A DNA stretch of 9,929 nucleotides from Burkholderiales bacterium (GTDB lineage Bacteria > Pseudomonadota > Gammaproteobacteria > Burkholderiales > Casimicrobiaceae). Every line of letters starts with the position of its first letter. Within the stretch, counting starts at the first letter, position 1. Below the pieces are notes generated by a model. That model did not search any database. It was not told the DNA's origin and was given only the letters and a program-made list of their open reading frames with translations. Of the stretch, positions 6,692-9,929 are shown in pieces. Position numbers and translations under genes: made by a program. Location of the stretch: NCBI GenBank assembly GCA_025354075.1, contig JANXNO010000605.1, positions 1 through 9,929 on the forward strand, in the 5' to 3' direction.

Positions 6692-6728
6692 TTGAGCCTT
6701 ATGTCGCTATTTGAGAAAATAGGCTCAA
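6692..6728. repeat. Nested stem-loop with a GAGA tetraloop between ligase and cytochrome genes
   Basis: The outer arms TTGAGCCT (6692-6699) and AGGCTCAA (6721-6728) are perfect 8-base complements. Inside, CTATTT (6707-6712) and AAATAG (6717-6722) form a 6-bp hairpin closed by the GNRA-type loop GAGA (6713-6716; plus strand). The two helices share 6721-6722, so either they compete or they stack with an asymmetric internal loop. No T-run follows on either strand, so this is not a standard intrinsic terminator. It may be a processing signal, an operator or a small structured RNA element. Confidence 0.5.
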
Positions 6729-6858
6729 CGTCTAAGCAAGGCGGTAGTTGCAGAGAAAAGCTGCTCCCTACGTTAATACGCTGGACAAGCTGTTCTTCAA
6801 CTGGATGCGGCGGCAAACGAAATCATCATTTCACACGCTGGAGGGACAGTACGTCGCC

Positions 6859-7710
6859 TCAAGGATCATCCCGCACCCGCAAAAAACTGGCAAAGCGTGG
6901 CTTGCCAGCGGGCGTGATTTCGCGATAGGTGTAGGTGACCAGACTGCCGACCGGCGGCGGGTTGTTACGCACCGCGTCGCTGAATCCGGTGCCGAGGCGG
7001 AATACGATGCCGTCTTGGGTTTTCACCTCAAGCGCGCCGAGTCGACCGACGTGTTTTCCTTTGCCCGGCAGGTGACGAACGACCACCGCTTCGGTGTCGA
7101 GCAGCGGCTTCAATTTGAGCAACACATCACTGCGTCCGGTGACGTACGGCGCGTCGGCCAGGTGCAGCATCAAGCCTTCGGCACCGCCTTTGATGATGGC
7201 GTCGAAGCGGCGCTTCAGCTCTGCACGATCGGTCACCCGCGTCTGCTCCACCGCCCGCAGTTGAGTCCAGTTCGTGGCGGAGATCACCTCACGCATTTTT
7301 ATGTAACGTTGGTCGAACGAACCCGGTGCGTCGGGCAGTTCGAACACCATGTAGGTGATGCGTTTCCACTCCTCGTCGACGGGCGCGATCCGGCGCACGA
7401 TGCCGGAGAGTTCATCGAACTTTTTGCGCGCCAGCCACAGCTCGCCATCCAGTGCCGTCGATGGCAAACGCTGGATGAACCAGGCGGGTGCAGGCACATC
7501 GCGACCGCTGCGAAAGCGCAGCGTCTTTCCGTCCCAGATGGCGCGCACACCATCGTACTTTTCGCTCACCAGATACTGCGTGACATCAATGTCAGGGCCG
7601 AGCACATTGGCGAGCAGGATCGGCGGCTCTTTGGCGATGGCCAGTGTGGTCAGGCACACGAACAGCAGTGCGGAATATCTCAATAGCCAACGAACGTTTC
7701 TGCCCAGCAT
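6859..7710 (-). CDS. ligE: Exported ATP-dependent DNA ligase, LigE type
   Basis: A 283-residue minimal ATP-dependent DNA ligase. The nucleotidyltransferase motifs are visible in order: motif I EKYDG at 50-54 with catalytic K51, motif Ia-like RSG (67-69), motif III LDGEL (87-91), motif IIIa YMVFELP (120-126), motif IV EGLML (178-182) and motif V LLKLK (197-201). An OB-fold C-terminal domain (about 205-280) follows and no extra DNA-binding domain is present, as in the LigE group of Gram-negative bacteria. Residues 1-27 (MLGRNVRWLLRYSALLFVCL, then TTLAIAK) form a Sec signal peptide ending near AIA, so the enzyme is predicted to act in the periplasm, where it would seal nicks in incoming or extracellular DNA. 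The ATG at 7710 has a strong GAGGAGG site seven bases upstream. It is divergent from the Tat orphan gene. The ATP source in the periplasm is an open question for the whole family. Confidence 0.93.
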   Translation of the reverse strand: MLGRNVRWLLRYSALLFVCLTTLAIAKEPPILLANVLGPDIDVTQYLVSEKYDGVRAIWDGKTLRFRSGRDVPAPAWFIQRLPSTALDGELWLARKKFDELSGIVRRIAPVDEEWKRITYMVFELPDAPGSFDQRYIKMREVISATNWTQLRAVEQTRVTDRAELKRRFDAIIKGGAEGLMLHLADAPYVTGRSDVLLKLKPLLDTEAVVVRHLPGKGKHVGRLGALEVKTQDGIVFRLGTGFSDAVRNNPPPVGSLVTYTYREITPAGKPRFASFLRVRDDP

Positions 7711-7937
7711 CGCCTGTCCTCCTCAAATCGGTAAGCTACCACGCGTGCAGGTGTTGTAGGGGAGCTTCGCCGCGACCTTCATTGCACCAAGCGTCCACGG
7801 GTCGCCACGGAGCCGCGCCTACCGTCGAATCATCCACCTCAGATTTCGCCTGTCAACTACCGCCAAGCGCGTCACGTTACCTGCCCGCCACCGCAGCAGT
7901 CTCGTTCGCGGAGCGTCCCTCTTTCAGGAGAAACACG

Positions 7938-8453
7938 ATGAAGATCAGCCAGTCCCGCCGCGAGTTCATGGTTCACAGTTCGCAGGCGGGCGCAGCACTC
8001 GCGTTTTTGGGCGGCGCGTCGGGGGCATTTGCCGAGGCTGTTGCGCCGACACCTGCGGCGGTCAACGCGGACCTGCTGCATGCGCTCGGCTCGCGCATTG
8101 GGCTTGAAGTCGCATCCGTTATCGCGAGCGAGGGTGCGCCGCTCACCGTGAGCTATCTCGATTGCGCAGGTCCGTCGGTGGACGCATTGCGTAAAGGCAT
8201 CGAGCAAGGCGTGAACTGGCACGCGGGTGCTGCACCGACGTGCATTGAAGCACACGGTGCACACTCTTCGCTGCTGGGCGTGGCGTTGATCAGCAACACC
8301 GTCAGCGGGCGCTCGGCTCGCGTTGAAATCGACAGCACGGCGCTTAGCATGATCGCGCTGATCGAGTCCGTGAAAACGCCAGCATCGGCACATAAACACG
8401 CCGTGCTCACGGCAAGTGCGGACAATTTGTATCGGGTGAATTACCTTTCGTAA
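7938..8453 (+). CDS. Small Tat-exported protein of unknown function
   Basis: A 171-residue protein that I do not recognise. It opens MKISQSRREFMVHSSQAGAA, with a twin-arginine motif SRREFM (6-11), a hydrophobic region (about 17-30) and a likely AFA cleavage site near residue 32. The mature part is about 140 residues, mixed alpha-beta in character, with two cysteines (C76 in VSYLDCAGPS and C102 in GAAPTCIEAHGAHSS) and several histidines nearby (H95, H106, H109, H152, H154). A metal or cofactor site would explain use of the Tat route, but no known binding motif is evident. The ATG at 7938 follows CAGGAG seven bases upstream; the same frame is open further upstream but has no better start. It diverges from ligE across 227 bases and is followed by a strong hairpin, so it is probably monocistronic. 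Confidence 0.85.
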   Translation: MKISQSRREFMVHSSQAGAALAFLGGASGAFAEAVAPTPAAVNADLLHALGSRIGLEVASVIASEGAPLTVSYLDCAGPSVDALRKGIEQGVNWHAGAAPTCIEAHGAHSSLLGVALISNTVSGRSARVEIDSTALSMIALIESVKTPASAHKHAVLTASADNLYRVNYLS

Positions 8454-8467
8454 ACGGTCGCCGCCCA

Positions 8468-8507
8468 CCGCGCAAAGTATGCTGGATATTCAAGCAGCTT
8501 TGCGCGG
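8468..8507. terminator. Strong hairpin downstream of the Tat orphan gene (possible 3' end structure)
   Basis: CCGCGCAAAG (8468-8477) and CTTTGCGCGG (8498-8507) are perfect 10-base complements around a 20-base loop, which can add a short GCT/AGC stem. The hairpin begins 15 bases after the stop at 8453. No T-run follows on either strand, so it would act as a 3' stabilising or Rho-assisted end rather than a classic intrinsic terminator. Confidence 0.5.
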
Positions 8508-8714
8508 GAATACCTGTTCAATAAGGGCGTGGATGGGTATTGGGCAACTAATCGACTTTTGCACATATCAAGGTCTAAGCCCATATTGAATAAGACTTTT
8601 AGCAAAAAGTTGGTACGATTTCCGGAACGTTCTGCCCCGCGAACCTGCCCCCGAAATTTCCAGAATTACACCGCAGTACATAGCGATTGAAACGTTGCCA
8701 ACCTGTGTTGCATC

Positions 8715-8726
8715 TATCGCGCGATA
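8715..8726. promoter_or_regulatory. 12-bp palindrome near the MFS gene start
   Basis: TATCGCGCGATA is a perfect palindrome overlapping GATAAT (8723-8728). It lies about 10-20 bases ahead of the likely coding start of the transporter. It could be an operator covering the -10 region. Self-complementary GC-centred 12-mers also arise by chance, so support is weak. Confidence 0.25.
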
Positions 8727-8735
8727 ATTGAGGGC

Positions 8736-9929
8736 TTGGAACGTATAACGCCACCTCACCGTGATCCGCGTTCGTCTGCTGACGACGCCACTGCGCAAGT
8801 CGCAGCCCTCACCGACAAGCCCGCCGCCTTGCCGAGGGAACTCTACATCCTGGTGTTGCTGCTGATCATCGCGCACACCGCCTTCAACGGCATCCGCATC
8901 GCGACCTCCCTCGCCGCCATCAAGGCCGGCGGTGGCGCGTTGTGGGTCGGCTTGCTCACCGCGATGTTCAACATCATCCCGGCCTTTGTGGCCATTCGCG
9001 TGGGCCGCATGGTTGATCGTGTGCCGCTGCGGCGACCGCTGGTGATCGGCTGTGCATTGATGGCAGTCGGCGGCGCGGTCGCTGCAATCGAGCCGATGCT
9101 GTGGGTGCTCGCTGTGTGCGCCGCGACACTGGGTGTCGGCTGGATGATGATCGCCGCGTCGTCGCAGTATGCGGTGGGTTTGCTGGGCGGCAGTGCCAAC
9201 CGGGTGCGCGCTTTCAGCGTGATGTCGATGGGCTTTTCGGTGTCGAGCTTTCTCGGCCCGCTGATTGCGGGCTTCATGATTGATCACGTGAGCTATCGTG
9301 CCGCGTTCGGCGTGCTGGCGGTCTTCCCTGCGGTGGCGGCACTATTGTTTGCCTCGCGCTGGCTGAAAGTGCCGGTTGGCGAACCGCGTAAAGCCACCAG
9401 TGACGACGGCGGCGCACGCGAGCTGTTCGGCATCCCGGTGCTGCGCAACACGCTGGTCACCGCGTGCTTCATCACGGTCGGCTGGGACCTGTACAACTTC
9501 ATGGTGCCGGTGCTTGGCAGCGAGCTGCATCTGACGGCGACCCAGATCGGCTCGGTGCTCTCACTTTTTGCAGTGGCCGTTCTGGTGGTGCGCTTTTTCA
9601 TGCCAATGCTGACGCACCGTTTGGGCGAGCGCGGCGTGATGATTTCGGCGATGGTGATTTCGGGAATCACCTTTCTAATGTTCGCTTTTGCGCACAATTA
9701 TTCGCTGATGCTGGCGCTGTCCTTCGTCATCGGCCTCGGCCTCGGTGCCAGCCAGCCGATCATCCTGTCGATGCTGCACGATGCCGCCCCACCGGGCCGC
9801 ATTGGCGAGGTCAACGGCATGCGCATGACGATGATTTCCACCAGCCAGTGGACGATGCCGCTCGTCTTCGGCATGCTCTCGGCCAGCACCGGAATGCTGC
9901 CTTTGTTTCTGATTGTCGGTGGCGGTATT
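8736..9929 (+). CDS. Major facilitator superfamily transporter (3' end beyond the window)
   Basis: The frame is open for 398 codons to the window edge and encodes a polytopic membrane protein with about eleven visible hydrophobic segments, the first starting LYILVLLLIIAHTAFNGIRI. The loop between helices 2 and 3 has the MFS signature GRMVDRVPLRR (about residues 90-100 from the TTG at 8736). Central-loop residues (GEPRKATSDDGGARELFG) split the two six-helix halves, and later helices follow the family pattern. It is probably a proton-driven drug or metabolite exporter of the inner membrane; the substrate is unknown. The start is uncertain: there is no ATG before helix 2. TTG at 8736 and TTG at 8829 are the only standard alternatives, and ATA at 8745 sits where a start would look natural (followed by TPPHRDPRSSADD). 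The in-frame stop upstream is at 8688. Confidence 0.85.
   Translation, partial: MERITPPHRDPRSSADDATAQVAALTDKPAALPRELYILVLLLIIAHTAFNGIRIATSLAAIKAGGGALWVGLLTAMFNIIPAFVAIRVGRMVDRVPLRRPLVIGCALMAVGGAVAAIEPMLWVLAVCAATLGVGWMMIAASSQYAVGLLGGSANRVRAFSVMSMGFSVSSFLGPLIAGFMIDHVSYRAAFGVLAVFPAVAALLFASRWLKVPVGEPRKATSDDGGARELFGIPVLRNTLVTACFITVGWDLYNFMVPVLGSELHLTATQIGSVLSLFAVAVLVVRFFMPMLTHRLGERGVMISAMVISGITFLMFAFAHNYSLMLALSFVIGLGLGASQPIILSMLHDAAPPGRIGEVNGMRMTMISTSQWTMPLVFGMLSASTGMLPLFLIVGGGI

Larger units (their letters stand above)
6544..6858. other. Intergenic region between the ligase and cytochrome genes
   Basis: This 315-base gap lies between two minus-strand genes. It holds the cytochrome promoter candidate at its left end and a nested stem-loop in the middle (6692-6728). 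Beside the stem-loop is a smaller imperfect stem, ATCCC (6661-6665) with GGGAT (6678-6682). The part next to the ligase stop (6730-6858) shows nothing I can interpret. No coding frame with a credible start or family signature was seen on either strand. Confidence 0.6.
8454..8735. other. Intergenic region before the MFS transporter
   Basis: Apart from the hairpin at 8468-8507, this stretch of about 280 bases holds an AT-rich ACTTTT/AAAAGT hairpin with loop AGCA (8595-8610), an 8-bp palindrome GAACGTTC just after it, and a 12-bp palindrome at 8715-8726 overlapping a GATAAT -10-like hexamer (8723-8728). No well-spaced -35 element accompanies that hexamer. No gene is seen here. Confidence 0.5.

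Noticed and set aside
6748..7686. Long open frame (312 codons, plus strand) opposite the ligase gene
   Set aside because: It is antisense to a ligase with every expected motif and a strong ribosome-binding site. Its own translation is Arg/His/Gln-rich with no family signature, as expected of a GC-rich shadow frame.
8761..8763. GTG at 8761 as the MFS start
   Set aside because: It is in a different frame from the transporter helices, so it cannot start the protein without a frameshift.
8568..9287. Open frame of 239 codons on the minus strand opposite the transporter
   Set aside because: The composition (Arg, His, Gln, Asp repeats) is typical of antisense frames, and the plus strand clearly encodes MFS helices.

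Overview
The window looks like chromosomal DNA from a proteobacterium of moderately high GC, most likely a betaproteobacterium. Three things point that way: a periplasmic LigE-type DNA ligase, a Tat-exported IorAB-type molybdenum hydroxylase, and a P460-like/multihaem c-type cytochrome, each of which is common in Gram-negative respirers of that class. This placement is inference from gene content; no rRNA or tRNA gene is present.

Region 1-907 (minus strand) holds the start of a two-gene molybdenum hydroxylase operon: a [2Fe-2S] small subunit (365-907), then the Tat-signal-bearing molybdopterin large subunit (368 down to the window edge, truncated), overlapping by ATGA. Region 908-1359 is a non-coding divergent promoter region. 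It contains a perfect 22-bp palindrome lying inside the promoter of the next gene.

Region 1360-3843 (plus strand) is a compact cassette: TetR regulator, PhnB-like VOC protein, DUF1428 protein, AHSA1/SRPBCC protein, and a second VOC protein (PF06983 type). The TetR gene overlaps the first VOC gene by ATGA and the remaining gaps are 16-40 bases. The palindromic operator ahead of tetR suggests that the regulator represses its own operon until an unknown ligand is sensed. The inducer and the substrates cannot be read from the sequence.

Region 3886-6543 (minus strand) is a single large exported cytochrome with six CXXCH haem motifs: a P460-like N-terminal domain, a multihaem core, and a C-terminal beta-rich domain with a TGHKFPSG motif. 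It converges on the cassette. Upstream lies a 315-base gap with a plausible promoter and an unusual nested stem-loop. Next is a secreted ATP-dependent DNA ligase of the LigE type (6859-7710, minus). Divergent from it is a small orphan protein with a twin-arginine signal (7938-8453, plus), followed by a 10-bp-stem hairpin. The window ends inside a major facilitator superfamily transporter (plus) whose start codon is not obvious.

The theme is envelope biochemistry: at least four products carry export signals (molybdenum hydroxylase, cytochrome, ligase, Tat orphan) and one is an inner-membrane transporter. No mobile element, CRISPR array or RNA gene was seen. The most notable items are the P460-multihaem fusion cytochrome and the self-contained TetR cassette with its operator in the promoter spacer.
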